64,000 nt of DNA from Chlamydiota bacterium (GTDB taxonomy: Bacteria > Auribacterota > Tritonobacteria > UBA1439), in contig JAAYCL010000036.1 in the NCBI GenBank assembly GCA_012729785.1, forward strand, positions 91,646 to 155,645, read 5' to 3'. How positions within the stretch are numbered: the first letter of the stretch is position 1; each line of letters starts with the position of its first letter. Under the pieces are notes generated by a model. It saw only the letters and a program-made list of their open reading frames with translations, did no database searches and was not told where the DNA came from. The position numbers and the translations under genes are program-made. Below, in pieces: positions 8,305 through 17,884 of the stretch.

Positions 8305-9489
8305 GTGGCCGAGTCGACGCTGACGATCAGAAACGGGCGCCTGATCCGGAACGGGGTGGCGCAGGCGGACTCCGTGGTCTGCGTCCGCGGGCGTGTCGTC
8401 ACCTACGCGGGCCCGCCGGGAGGGGCCCCGCCGCCGTCCGGGAGGGCGATCGACGCGGGGGGGCGGTACGTCTGCCCCGGGTTCATCGATCTCCACGTGC
8501 ACGGGGCCGCCGGGTGCGACTTCCTCTCGGCCGACCCCGCCGGGGTGCGGAACATCGCGGCGGCCCACGCCCGCCGCGGCAGCACCGCCCTCTTCGCGAC
8601 GGTGCGGAGCGCCGCGCCGGAGGAGATGCGGCGGGCGGTCTCCCTCCTCGGGCAACTGATCCGCTCGGGCGGCGCCCCGGGCGTCGTCGGCATCCACCTC
8701 GAGGGGCCCTTCATCAACCCGGCGCGCGCGGGGGTGCACCCGCTCCGCTGGCTGCGCGCGCCCGATTTGGCCGCGCTCGACGCGCTCCTCGAGGGGGCGG
8801 AAGGCTGCCCCCTGATCGTCACCCTGGCCCCGGAGCTCCCCGGGGCGATGCGGCTCGTCGAGGCCGTCGCCGCGCGCGGGGCGGTCCCCGCGGCCGGGCA
8901 TTCAGATGCGACGTTCGACGAGGCGTGCGCGGCGTTCTCGGGGGGCGTCCGTCTCGTCACGCACCTGTTCAACGCGATGAGCGGGATGCACCACCGCCGG
9001 CCCGGCCTCGCCGCCGCCGCCCTCGCGGACGGGCGCGTCGCGGCGGAGCTCGTCGCCGACGGCGTCCACGTCCACCCCGAGATGGCGAAGATGGCGTTCA
9101 GGCAGAAGGGGGGAGACGGCATCGTCCTCGTCACAGACTCCATGCAGGCCCTCGACGCGGAGGCGGAGATCTTCAGCATCGACGGGGAGGTCTTCTCGGT
9201 GCGCAACGGCGCCCCGGTGCGGGACGACGGGACGCTCTGCGGCTCCGTGCTCACGATGGGCGGGGCGCTGCGCAACGCGGCGCGATGGACCGGGAAGCGC
9301 CCGGAGGAGATCGCGGCGCTCGCCACGACGGTCCCGGCGCGGCTCGCGGGGCTCGCGGACCGGAAGGGGGCGCTCCTGCCCGGGATGGACGCGGATATCG
9401 CGATCTTCGACGAACGGTTCGACGTGCAGGCGGCGTTCGTCGGCGGGGCGCTCGTCTACGCGGCGGCGGGATTCGAAGCGGCGCACTAG
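8305..9489 (+). CDS. nagA: N-acetylglucosamine-6-phosphate deacetylase
   Basis: An amidohydrolase that removes acetate from GlcNAc-6-phosphate during amino-sugar recycling. Metal and catalytic motifs are in order: DLHVHGAAGCDF, GIHLEGPFINPARAG, GHSDATFDEA, THLFNAMSGMHHR and the catalytic Asp in VLVTDSM. The GTG start at 8305 follows GGGAG at 8291-8295 and gives 394 residues, normal for NagA. It is followed 13 bases later by glmS, the biosynthetic amino-sugar enzyme. There is no nagB in the window, so the product glucosamine-6-phosphate may go straight to cell-wall synthesis. That last point is inference. Confidence 0.9.
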   Translation: MAESTLTIRNGRLIRNGVAQADSVVCVRGRVVTYAGPPGGAPPPSGRAIDAGGRYVCPGFIDLHVHGAAGCDFLSADPAGVRNIAAAHARRGSTALFATVRSAAPEEMRRAVSLLGQLIRSGGAPGVVGIHLEGPFINPARAGVHPLRWLRAPDLAALDALLEGAEGCPLIVTLAPELPGAMRLVEAVAARGAVPAAGHSDATFDEACAAFSGGVRLVTHLFNAMSGMHHRRPGLAAAALADGRVAAELVADGVHVHPEMAKMAFRQKGGDGIVLVTDSMQALDAEAEIFSIDGEVFSVRNGAPVRDDGTLCGSVLTMGGALRNAARWTGKRPEEIAALATTVPARLAGLADRKGALLPGMDADIAIFDERFDVQAAFVGGALVYAAAGFEAAH

Positions 9490-9502
9490 GGGGGCGACGG
9501 CG

Positions 9503-11332
9503 ATGTGCGGCATCGTCGGCTACATCGGCGGGAGGGACGCGCAACAGATCCTCCTGAGGGGGCTCTCCCGGCTCGAGTACCGCGGGTACGACTCCGCGGG
9601 GGTGGCGATACTCGACGGCGGAACAATCAGCGTCCGCAAGAAGGAGGGCCCCCTCGCGGGCCTCGCCGCCCTGCTCGGCGCCTCGCCGCTGGCCGGCCGC
9701 GTGGGCGTGGGGCACACCCGCTGGGCGACGCACGGGGAGCCGGACACGCCCAACGCACACCCGCACACCGACTGCACCGGCCGGATCGCCCTCGTGCACA
9801 ACGGCATCATCGAGAACTACGCCGCGCTGCGGAAGGCGCTGCGGGAGGAGGGGCACCGGTTCGCCTCGGAGACCGACAGCGAGGTCCTCGTCCACCTCAT
9901 CGAGAAGCGCTACGCCGGGGAGTTGCTGCCCGCCGTCCGGGAGGCGGTCGCGGAGGCGGAGGGCGCCTACGCCATCGCGGCGATCTCGGCGGACAGCCCC
10001 GGGGAGATCGTGGTCGCGCGCAAGGCCGGCCCGCTGGTGATCGGGCTCGGGGAGGGGGAACAGTTCGTCGCCTCCGACGTGCCGGCGATCCTGGAGTACA
10101 CCGACCGCGTCGTCTATCTGGAGGACGGCGACCTCGCGCGCCTCACCCGAAACGGTATCGAGATCTTCGACGGCGCCCTCGCCCCGGTCTCCCGCACCCC
10201 GCACCGTGTCGAATGGACGATCGAGCAGGCGGAGAAGGGCGGCTTCGAAAAGTTCATGCTCAAGGAGATCCACGAGCAGCCCGAGGCGCTGCGGAACACC
10301 CTCATCGGGAGGATCCTCCCCGACAAGACCGGCGTCGTCCTCGAACTCCCCCGCGTCGACGAGGAGGCCATCCGGTCTCTGACCAAGATCTTCATCATCT
10401 CCTGCGGAACCGCCTGTTACGCCGGGATGGGCGGGCGCTACCTCCTCGAGCGGTACACCGATCTCGCCGTCGAGGTCGACTACTCGAGCGAGTTCCGTTA
10501 CCGCAACCCGAGGCTCGACCGGAACACGCTCGTGGTGACGGTGAGCCAGTCCGGCGAGACCGCCGACACCCTCGCCAGCCTCAGGATGGCGAAGGAGCGG
10601 GGGTGCCGGATCGTCTCGATCGTGAACGTGATGGGGAGCAGCATCGATCGGGAGAGCGACGGGGTGCTCTACACGCGGGCGGGGCCCGAGATCGGCGTCG
10701 CCTCGACCAAGGCGTACACCGCCCAGCTCGCGGCGTTCGTCCTCCTGACCGTCCACGCCGGGAGGATCAGGGGGCAGATGGACGGCGAGGAGGCGCGGGG
10801 GATTTTGGCCGAGCTGGAGGCGCTGCCGGAAAAGGTGGCCCGGGCGCTGCGTCTGGAGGCGCAGATCCGAGAGATCGCCGCCAACTACGCCGGGGCGAGG
10901 AGCGCGTTCTACCTCGGGCGCGGGTTCAACTACCCGACCGCCCTCGAGGGGGCCCTGAAGCTGAAGGAGATCTCCTACCTCCACGCCGAGGGGTATCCGG
11001 CGGGCGAGATGAAGCACGGGCCGATCGCCCTCATCGACCGCGAATTCCCCGTCGTCTGCATCTGCACGAAGGGGGAGAACTATGGTAAGATGCTCTCCAA
11101 CATAAAGGAGGTGGAGGCGCGGGGGGGGAGGATCATCGCGCTCGCCACCGAGGGCGATGACGCCCTGGCGGAGATCGCCGAGGAGTTGATCCAGGTCCCC
11201 CCGACGCGGGAGGAGTTGTCGCCCATCGTCAACGCCGTGCCGCTGCAGCTCCTGGCCTACCATATCGCCCGCGCCCGGGGCTGCGACATCGACAAGCCGA
11301 AGAACCTGGCCAAGAGCGTCACGGTCGAGTAG
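9503..11332 (+). CDS. glmS: Glutamine-fructose-6-phosphate aminotransferase (isomerizing)
   Basis: It makes glucosamine-6-phosphate from fructose-6-phosphate and glutamine, the first step to UDP-GlcNAc. The N-terminal nucleophile Cys2 (MCGIVGYIG) and the glutaminase domain occupy roughly residues 2-220 (HTRWATHGEPD, HNGIIENYAAL). Two SIS sugar-isomerase domains follow (SQSGETADTLASL near 345; GRGFNYPTALEGALKLKE near 475), and the C-terminus is LAKSVTVE. At 609 residues it is full length. With only 13 bases after nagA there is no room for a glmS ribozyme; expression is presumably coupled to nagA. Confidence 0.96.
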   Translation: MCGIVGYIGGRDAQQILLRGLSRLEYRGYDSAGVAILDGGTISVRKKEGPLAGLAALLGASPLAGRVGVGHTRWATHGEPDTPNAHPHTDCTGRIALVHNGIIENYAALRKALREEGHRFASETDSEVLVHLIEKRYAGELLPAVREAVAEAEGAYAIAAISADSPGEIVVARKAGPLVIGLGEGEQFVASDVPAILEYTDRVVYLEDGDLARLTRNGIEIFDGALAPVSRTPHRVEWTIEQAEKGGFEKFMLKEIHEQPEALRNTLIGRILPDKTGVVLELPRVDEEAIRSLTKIFIISCGTACYAGMGGRYLLERYTDLAVEVDYSSEFRYRNPRLDRNTLVVTVSQSGETADTLASLRMAKERGCRIVSIVNVMGSSIDRESDGVLYTRAGPEIGVASTKAYTAQLAAFVLLTVHAGRIRGQMDGEEARGILAELEALPEKVARALRLEAQIREIAANYAGARSAFYLGRGFNYPTALEGALKLKEISYLHAEGYPAGEMKHGPIALIDREFPVVCICTKGENYGKMLSNIKEVEARGGRIIALATEGDDALAEIAEELIQVPPTREELSPIVNAVPLQLLAYHIARARGCDIDKPKNLAKSVTVE

Positions 11333-11360
11333 ACCGCGGCGCCCGCCCGCCGTGCGTCCC

Positions 11361-13436
11361 ATGCGCATCAGGATCCAATCGAAGATACTCGCCAGCTTCA
11401 TGGCGATGGTCGCCCTGATCATCGCCCTGCTGCTCTTCACGCTCTTCTCGATCCGCATCATGGCCGACGGCACCCGCCGGCTGGTCTACGTGCAGAAGAA
11501 GTCGGGGCTCATCACCGACCTCCAGATGACGCTCGACCGGGCGGTCACGGCCCTCGGCGAGTATATGGTCTCGGGGAAGAAGTCGCGCCGGGCGACGTTC
11601 ATCCAGCTGGTCCTCTTCTACACGAAGAACATCGAGGCGCTCGAGCGGTCCTCCCTCGCGGGCCCGGCGGGGAAAGGGACAGGCGACGCCCGCGAGCGCG
11701 CCGCCGTCGCCGCGCTCAAGGCCGAGATCGCCGTCATCGACCGGAACGCCCGCGAGATCCTCTCCCTCGTCGACAGGATAGAGCGGGCGCAGGGGCACCG
11801 CCTCATCCAGGATGTCGCCGCCTCGGTGAAGGACGCGCTCGAGAAGAAGGCGGAGGGGGGGGGCGGGGGCGCGCCGTCGCAGGAGCTCGCGATGCTCGGC
11901 GGGCTGCTCGGCGTCAGCACCCGCGACGCCCAGCGGCGCCTCGCGGAGCTGGAGGTGCTGAGCCGGACCATCTCGGAGTCCGAGTCGCGCCTGAAGGAGC
12001 TCTTGCTCCAGCTCGTCGAGGCGAAGGACCGGGCGCTCGAGAAGATCGCCGAGCTGCATGAGCTGGCCCAGCGGGAGGGGCTCCAGGCGATCGGGACGGC
12101 CACGCTCGCCGACCGGCGGGCGAGGAAGATCAGCCTCGTCGGCGGGGTGATCGTCCTCGCCTGCGGGCTGGTGTTGGCGCTCTACCTGTCGCGGTCGTTC
12201 TCGCGGCCGATCTCCGATCTCGACCGCGGGGCGCGTCTCATCGGCGAGGGGGACTTCGATCACCGGATGGTGTTGGACACCGGGGACGAGCTGCAGGACC
12301 TCGCCGAGCGTTTCAACACGATGGCAAAGAGACTGAAGGCGTCGTACGGCGAGCTCGAGGAGCGCGTCCGCGCACGGACGCGCGAGCTCGAGGCGTCGAA
12401 CCTGCAGCTGCGCCGGCTCTTCAACGGCATCTCCGACGGCATCTCGGTCATCGACAGGGAATTCCGGATCGTCAACGTCAACGACGGCATCGCCGCCATG
12501 GTTGGACGTAACGGCGCGGAGCTTGTCGGCGGCACCTGCCACCGCGTCTACCGGGGGAGCGACAGCCCGTGCCCGGGCTGCCCCGTCGCCGAGACCTTCA
12601 GGTGCGGGACGACCTCCTCCGGGGAGGTCCGCTGGGACGTCCCCGGCGGCAAGGCGAGGGACGTGGAGATCTTCAGCTTCCCTCTCATCGAGGAGGAGGG
12701 GGCGGTGACGCACGTCATCGAGTACGCCAAGGACGTCAGCGAGAGGAAGGCGCTCGAGCGGAAGCTGTTCCAGTCGGCCAAGCTCGCCGGGATCGGCACC
12801 CTCGCCGCGGGCGTGGCGCACGAGATCCGCAACCCGCTGGGGATCATGAAGGCCTCGGCGGACATGATCAGACGGGGCAGCAAAGAGGGGGAGCAGAACT
12901 GGGAGCTCGCCGGTTTCCTGATGGAGGAGGTCGACCGTCTGAACCGCGTCGTGACGAGACTCCTCGACTTCGCGCGTCCCTCCGCGCCCAACAGCGCTCC
13001 GTGCGACCTCGCCGGGATCCTGGAGCGCGCGGTCGCCCTTGTCGGCCCGCAGCACCGTCTCCAGGACGTGGAGGTGGATCGCGCCTACGCCCCGGGGATC
13101 CCGCGCGTGCGCGCCGACGGGGAGCAGCTCTGCCAGGTCTTCCTGAACCTGATCTTGAACGCCGTGCAGGCGATGTCGGGGAAGGGGCGCCTCTCCCTCT
13201 CCACCGGAACGGGGGAGGGGGAGACGGTCGTGGCGAGCGTGGGCGACAGCGGCGGCGGCATCGTTGGGAAGGACCTGGAGCAGATCTTCGACCCGTTCTT
13301 CTCGACGAAGGAGGGCGGCGCGGGCCTCGGCCTCGCCATCGTCTACCGGATCGTGGAGGCGCACAAGGGGCGGATCGAGGTGAACAGCACGCCGGGCAAG
13401 GGGACCACCTTCACGGTGACGCTGCCGGCTGCCTGA
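11361..13436 (+). CDS. Membrane sensor histidine kinase with PAS domain (NtrB-like)
   Basis: A transmembrane helix at about residues 10-32, a roughly 220-residue helical sensory region, a second helix near 255-277 (LVGGVIVLACGLVLALYL), HAMP, a coiled coil, a PAS domain, and a HisKA/HATPase core. The H box is AHEIRNPLGIM, the N box FLNLILNAVQAM and the G boxes DSGGGI and GAGLGLAIVY. The PAS domain holds clustered cysteines (TCHRVYR, then PCPGCP), so metal, redox or disulfide sensing is possible but not shown. ATG 11361 and GTG 11352 are both possible starts without a good ribosome site. The sigma54-type response regulator 91 bases downstream is its likely partner. Confidence 0.9.
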   Translation: MRIRIQSKILASFMAMVALIIALLLFTLFSIRIMADGTRRLVYVQKKSGLITDLQMTLDRAVTALGEYMVSGKKSRRATFIQLVLFYTKNIEALERSSLAGPAGKGTGDARERAAVAALKAEIAVIDRNAREILSLVDRIERAQGHRLIQDVAASVKDALEKKAEGGGGGAPSQELAMLGGLLGVSTRDAQRRLAELEVLSRTISESESRLKELLLQLVEAKDRALEKIAELHELAQREGLQAIGTATLADRRARKISLVGGVIVLACGLVLALYLSRSFSRPISDLDRGARLIGEGDFDHRMVLDTGDELQDLAERFNTMAKRLKASYGELEERVRARTRELEASNLQLRRLFNGISDGISVIDREFRIVNVNDGIAAMVGRNGAELVGGTCHRVYRGSDSPCPGCPVAETFRCGTTSSGEVRWDVPGGKARDVEIFSFPLIEEEGAVTHVIEYAKDVSERKALERKLFQSAKLAGIGTLAAGVAHEIRNPLGIMKASADMIRRGSKEGEQNWELAGFLMEEVDRLNRVVTRLLDFARPSAPNSAPCDLAGILERAVALVGPQHRLQDVEVDRAYAPGIPRVRADGEQLCQVFLNLILNAVQAMSGKGRLSLSTGTGEGETVVASVGDSGGGIVGKDLEQIFDPFFSTKEGGAGLGLAIVYRIVEAHKGRIEVNSTPGKGTTFTVTLPAA

Positions 13437-13527
13437 GACGGGCGACAAGAGACGGGAGCCGAGGCGGTCGTCTGACGTCGGGGCAACCGGTTCCGCCGCG
13501 CAGGGCGCCGGCGGAAGAGAGGAGAGG

Positions 13528-14898
13528 ATGAAGCGGCGGGTGCTGGTGGTGGACGACGAGCGGAACATGCTCCGGTTGGCGGAGATGATGCTGGGACGGG
13601 CCGGCTACGAGCCGCTCCTGGCCTCCAACGCCGCGGAGGCGATCGACCTCCTCGCCGCGCGGCGCGTGGACCTCGTGCTGACCGACCTCAAGATGCCGGG
13701 CGGGATGAGCGGGATCGACCTGCTCCGGGAGATGCGGCGCCGGGAGATTTCGACCCCGGTGGTCATCATGACCGCCTTCGGTACCATCAAGGGGGCCGTC
13801 GAGGCGATGCGGCACGGGGCGAGTGACTTCGTCCTCAAGCCGTTCGACGTCGAGAGCATCGAGACGGTCATCGCGAAGGTCTTCGAACTGGAGAAGGTGA
13901 AGCGGGAGAACGTCTACCTCAGGGAGGAGCTCGTCCGCGCCCGCGCGGCCCCCGAGATCGTGGGCGCGAGCGGGAGGATGCGCGCGATCCACTCCCTGAT
14001 CGACCGTGTCGCCCCCACCGACGCCTCGGTGCTGCTCTTCGGCGAGACCGGCACGGGGAAGGAGCTCCTCGCGCGCTCGATCCATGAAAAAAGCGCGCGG
14101 CGGGAGGGGCTCTTCGTGGCGGTGAACTGCGCGGCGATCCCCGCTCCCCTCCTGGAGAGCGAGCTGTTCGGCCATGTGCGCGGGGCGTTCACCGGGGCGG
14201 CCGCGGAGCGGACCGGCAGGTTCGAGAAGGCGGACGGGGGCAGCATCTTCTTCGACGAGATCGGGGATATGGAGCCCGCGCTCCAGGCGAAGATACTCCG
14301 CGTCCTGCAGGAGAAGGAGTTCGAGAAGGTGGGGAGCAACGAGACGATCATCGTCAACGTGCGCGTGATCGCCGCCACGAACCGGGACCTCCGTCAGATG
14401 ATCCGGGACCGTCTCTTCCGGGAGGATCTGTACTACCGTTTGAACGTCGTCAGCATCACGGTCCCGCCGCTCCGCGAGCGGACCGAGGATATCCCGGCGC
14501 TCGTGGAGCAGTTCGTCGCGAAATATTCGCGGGAGTGGGGCAAGGAGACCGCCCCGCCCCCGGCGGAGGTGCTGCGGGCCCTCGCCGCCTACCCGTGGCC
14601 CGGCAACGTCAGGGAGATGCAGAACGTCATCGAACGGGCGGTGGCGGTGAACAGCACCGGCAGGATCGGCCTCGAGGACCTCCCCCCCGAGATCGTCCGG
14701 GGCGCCGCCGCGACGCCGGAGGGGGGCGTTTCCCCCGCTCCGCCGCCGGGCCTCGACGGGGCGGTCGCCGCCCTCGAGCGGGAGCTGATCGAACAGGCGC
14801 TCCGCGATTCCAACGGGGTGAAGGCACGCGCGGCGAAGCTGCTGGGGATCAGCGAGCGGAACCTGTGGTACAAGCTGAAGAAATACGGTATCGTCTGA
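13528..14898 (+). CDS. Sigma54-dependent response regulator (NtrC family)
   Basis: A three-part protein of 456 residues. The receiver (1-120) has phospho-acceptor Asp53 in LVLTDLKMP, the acidic pair VVDDE and a conserved Lys in VLKPFD. The AAA+ domain (about 140-380) has Walker A GETGTGKELLARS, the sigma54-contact loop GAFTGA, Walker B GSIFFDEIGD and the arginine-finger region. A Fis-type helix-turn-helix lies at the end (VKARAAKLLGISERNLWYKL). The intact GAFTGA means it should activate sigma54 promoters. The RNA start is probably shared with the kinase gene, and a good GGAGAGG ribosome site precedes the ATG. Target genes are unknown. Confidence 0.94.
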   Translation: MKRRVLVVDDERNMLRLAEMMLGRAGYEPLLASNAAEAIDLLAARRVDLVLTDLKMPGGMSGIDLLREMRRREISTPVVIMTAFGTIKGAVEAMRHGASDFVLKPFDVESIETVIAKVFELEKVKRENVYLREELVRARAAPEIVGASGRMRAIHSLIDRVAPTDASVLLFGETGTGKELLARSIHEKSARREGLFVAVNCAAIPAPLLESELFGHVRGAFTGAAAERTGRFEKADGGSIFFDEIGDMEPALQAKILRVLQEKEFEKVGSNETIIVNVRVIAATNRDLRQMIRDRLFREDLYYRLNVVSITVPPLRERTEDIPALVEQFVAKYSREWGKETAPPPAEVLRALAAYPWPGNVREMQNVIERAVAVNSTGRIGLEDLPPEIVRGAAATPEGGVSPAPPPGLDGAVAALERELIEQALRDSNGVKARAAKLLGISERNLWYKLKKYGIV

Positions 14899-14918
14899 CC
14901 CGTCACGGAGGGGTGCGG

Positions 14919-15722
14919 ATGCATATGTCGGCGCGTGTGGCGGCGTTGCTGCTCGCGACCTCGGCCGCCGTCGGCCTCGGGGCCGAGGAGTCGCCGCGCC
15001 CGGCCGCCCCGTCCGCCGCCCCCCGGCGGCTCAGCCCCGCGGACGCGGAGTTCTGGCGGGAGCTCGCCCCGCGGCCGGCCGACCTCTGGGGGGAGACCAC
15101 GGAGACGTTCAGGGGCTGGAACCTCGCCGCGGTCGCCGCGACCGCGGGGCTCGCGGGGGGGCTCGCCTTCCTCGACGCCGACATGCAGAAACCGTGGCGC
15201 GACGGCGACAGGCTGATCGGCGCCGACCTCTGCGACGTCGGCGACCTGGTCGGGCACCCGGGGGTCCAGGCCGGCGTGATGGGCCTCACCTACACGCTCG
15301 GCCAGGCGCTCGGCGACGAGACGCTCGCCAAAACCGGGAAGTCGATGGCGGAGACGATGATCTTCACCTCCCTCGCCACGGTCGCCCTCAAGGGGATCTT
15401 CAACCGCGAACGGCCCGACGGCGACGACCATATGTCGTTCCCCTCGTGGCACGCCTCCGCGACCTTCGGGAACGCCACCGTCCTCGCGGAGTACTACGGG
15501 TGGAAGGCGGCGGTCCCGGCGTACCTCGTCTCGGCGTTCGTCGCCTGGAGCCGGGTCGAGGACAACAAGCATTTCGTGAGCGACGTGGTGGCGGGCGCCG
15601 CCGTGGGCTGCATCTTCGGGCACGCGGTGTCGCGCTACAACCTCAGGGTCCATCCGGCCGTCTCGATCGAACCGGTGCTGCTGGATGAGGGGGCCGGCGT
15701 CCAGGCCCGCGCGCGGTTCTGA
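14919..15722 (+). CDS. Secreted or membrane PAP2-family phosphatase
   Basis: It has an N-terminal signal peptide (VAALLLATSAAVGLGA) and the three phosphatase motifs of the type 2 phosphatidic-acid phosphatase family: KGIFNRERP (KX6RP), PSWHASA (the PSGH position, Trp for Gly), and SRVEDNKHFVSDVVAG (SRX5HX3D). The family removes phosphate from lipid phosphates such as undecaprenyl pyrophosphate or phosphatidate in the membrane or periplasm. ATG 14919 (or 14925) follows GGAGGGG at 14907-14913. It lies 20 bases after the response regulator and 50 bases before the first phosphodiesterase gene, so it probably belongs to the same transcription unit. Confidence 0.85.
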   Translation: MHMSARVAALLLATSAAVGLGAEESPRPAAPSAAPRRLSPADAEFWRELAPRPADLWGETTETFRGWNLAAVAATAGLAGGLAFLDADMQKPWRDGDRLIGADLCDVGDLVGHPGVQAGVMGLTYTLGQALGDETLAKTGKSMAETMIFTSLATVALKGIFNRERPDGDDHMSFPSWHASATFGNATVLAEYYGWKAAVPAYLVSAFVAWSRVEDNKHFVSDVVAGAAVGCIFGHAVSRYNLRVHPAVSIEPVLLDEGAGVQARARF

Positions 15723-15772
15723 CCTTCCGCGGCCGTTTCGCCGTTTGGAGGGTCGCTCGCACGGAGAGCGGC

Positions 15773-17884
15773 ATGAACGGAGCATCGAGGCGGATCGCCT
15801 TTCTGGCCGCCGCGGGCATCTGCCTGCGCGCGACGGCGGCCTCCGCCTACATCGGGCCGGGCGCGGGGTTCGCCTTCCTCGGCTCGTTCGTCTTCATACT
15901 GGGGGGGATGCTCCTGGCGGTGGTCGCGCTGCTCACCCTCCCCGCGCGCATCCTCCTGGCGCGCCTGCGCGGCAGGAAGGCGTTCCGGAGGGCCGCGGCG
16001 GAGCGGGTCGTCATCGTCGGCCTCGACGGCCTCGACCCCGCCCTCGCGTCGGGGTGGATGCGGGAGGGGAAGCTGCCGAATCTCTCCGCCCTCGCCGCCG
16101 AGGGGTGCTTCTCCCCGCTGGCGACCTCGAATCCCCCGATCTCCCCGGTGGCGTGGTCGTCGTTCATCACCGGCTCGAACCCGGGCAAGCACAACGTATT
16201 CGATTTCCTGATGCCCGACCGGCGGAACTGCCTCCCCGCCCTCTCCTCCGCCTCGATCGAACCCACGCGGAGGACGCTGCGCCTCGGGCGGCTGCGGGTC
16301 CCCCTCGGGAAGCCGACCATCCGGCTCCTCCGGAAAGGGGTCCCGTTCTGGAGGATACTCGGGGAGCACGGGATCCGCAGCGTCGTGCTCAAGGTGCCGA
16401 TCACCTTCCCCCCGGAGAGATTCCGCGGCATGCTCCTCTCCGGCCTCTGCGCGCCTGATCTCAAGGGCTCCCAGGGGACATTCGCCTTCTACACCACGGC
16501 CGACCCTCCCGCCGGCTCCGTCACCGGGGGCTGCCGCGTGCGCCTGGAGGGGGACGGTCCGGTGTTCGAGACGCGCATCTCCGGTCCCCGCGACCCGTAC
16601 GGGAGGGGGTTCGATTTGTCGATCCCGATGCGGATCGAGGTCGATGCGGCGCGGGGGCTCGCCCGCCTGCGGATAGCCGGACGCTCGCACACGGTGCGGG
16701 CGGGGACGCTCTCGGACTGGATCCCTCTCGTCTTCCGCGCCCCGCTCGGCACGCGGGTCCGCGGCATCGCGCAGTTCTTCCTGAAACAGGTTGCCCCGCG
16801 CGTGGAGCTCTACCTCTCCCCCGTCAACATCGACCCCGAGAACCCGGCCCTCCCGGTGTCGCACCCGCGCGTCTACGCCTCGTACCTGGCCAAGGTCGTC
16901 GGCCCGTTCGCCACGCTGGGGCTCCCGCAGGACACCTGGGCGCTGAACGAGGGGATCCTCACCGACGATGCGTTCCTCCAGCAGGCGTACCGGATCCACG
17001 ACAGGCTCGAAGAGATCTTCTTCCACTCCCTGAAGAGGATGCGGAGAGGGATGCTCTGCTGCGTCTTCGACACCACCGACGCCGTCCAGCACGAGTTCTG
17101 GCGCTACATGGCCGACGGCCACCCGGCGCTGAAGGGAGGGGAGCCCCCCCCCGGCCCCCCGGTGATCGAACAACTGTACCGGAGGATGGACGGCCTGATC
17201 GGGAGGGTGCGGGCGGCGCTGGGGCCGGATGACGTGTTGATGGTCGTCTCCGACCACGGCTTCACGCTGTTCAAACGCTGCGTGAACCTGAACCGGTGGC
17301 TGTTCGAGAACGGCTACCTCGCCCTCAAGGACGGCGCCTCGTCGTGCGGGGACTGGTTCGAGGGGGTCGACTGGGAGCGGACGAGGGCGTACGGGTTCGG
17401 CCTTTCGGGGCTCTACCTCAACCTGAAGGGGCGGGAGAGCCGGGGCACGGTGACGCCGTCGGAGGCGGGGGCGCTGAAGCGGGAGATCGCGGGGAGGCTC
17501 GCGGGGCTCAGGGACGTCGCGGGGGGCGCGGAGGCGGTCGCAGCGGTGTACGATACCGCCGCCGTCTACGCCGGCCCCTACGTCGAGAACGCCCCGGACC
17601 TCGTGGTGGGGTACGCGCCGGGGTTCCGCTGCTCGTGGGAATCGGTCACCGGCAGGGTCGGCGCGCAGGTCTTCTCGGACAACGACAAGGCGTGGAGCGC
17701 CGACCATTGCATCGACCACCGGTTCGTGCCGGGGGTCTTCTTCTGCAGCCGGCCGGCGGCGGCGGAGGCACCGCGCATCGTGGACATCGGCCCGACCGTG
17801 CTCGACCTGTTCGGCGTCGCGCCCCCCGCGCACATGGACGGCCGGCCGCTCGGCGTGGCGGGGAAAGGGATGCGGAACGGATGA
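15773..17884 (+). CDS. Membrane alkaline-phosphatase-superfamily phosphodiesterase (copy 1)
   Basis: 703 residues: a signal-like helix, a second hydrophobic helix near residues 35-60 (SFVFILGGMLLAVVALLTL), then a type I phosphodiesterase/nucleotide-pyrophosphatase catalytic domain. Visible metal sites are VIVGLDGLDP, DTTDAVQHEFW, SDHGFTLF and DHCIDHRFVPG. Aligned to nucleotide pyrophosphatases, the usual Thr nucleophile position is Ser in NPPISPVAWSSFITG. Families with this fold hydrolyse phosphodiesters, phosphonoacetate or transfer phospho-alcohols; the substrate is unknown. It overlaps the next, related gene by ATGA, so the two are probably co-translated. Confidence 0.82.
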   Translation: MNGASRRIAFLAAAGICLRATAASAYIGPGAGFAFLGSFVFILGGMLLAVVALLTLPARILLARLRGRKAFRRAAAERVVIVGLDGLDPALASGWMREGKLPNLSALAAEGCFSPLATSNPPISPVAWSSFITGSNPGKHNVFDFLMPDRRNCLPALSSASIEPTRRTLRLGRLRVPLGKPTIRLLRKGVPFWRILGEHGIRSVVLKVPITFPPERFRGMLLSGLCAPDLKGSQGTFAFYTTADPPAGSVTGGCRVRLEGDGPVFETRISGPRDPYGRGFDLSIPMRIEVDAARGLARLRIAGRSHTVRAGTLSDWIPLVFRAPLGTRVRGIAQFFLKQVAPRVELYLSPVNIDPENPALPVSHPRVYASYLAKVVGPFATLGLPQDTWALNEGILTDDAFLQQAYRIHDRLEEIFFHSLKRMRRGMLCCVFDTTDAVQHEFWRYMADGHPALKGGEPPPGPPVIEQLYRRMDGLIGRVRAALGPDDVLMVVSDHGFTLFKRCVNLNRWLFENGYLALKDGASSCGDWFEGVDWERTRAYGFGLSGLYLNLKGRESRGTVTPSEAGALKREIAGRLAGLRDVAGGAEAVAAVYDTAAVYAGPYVENAPDLVVGYAPGFRCSWESVTGRVGAQVFSDNDKAWSADHCIDHRFVPGVFFCSRPAAAEAPRIVDIGPTVLDLFGVAPPAHMDGRPLGVAGKGMRNG

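Noticed and set aside
9490-9502. glmS ribozyme
   Set aside because: Only 13 bases separate nagA and glmS, far too short for the ribozyme.
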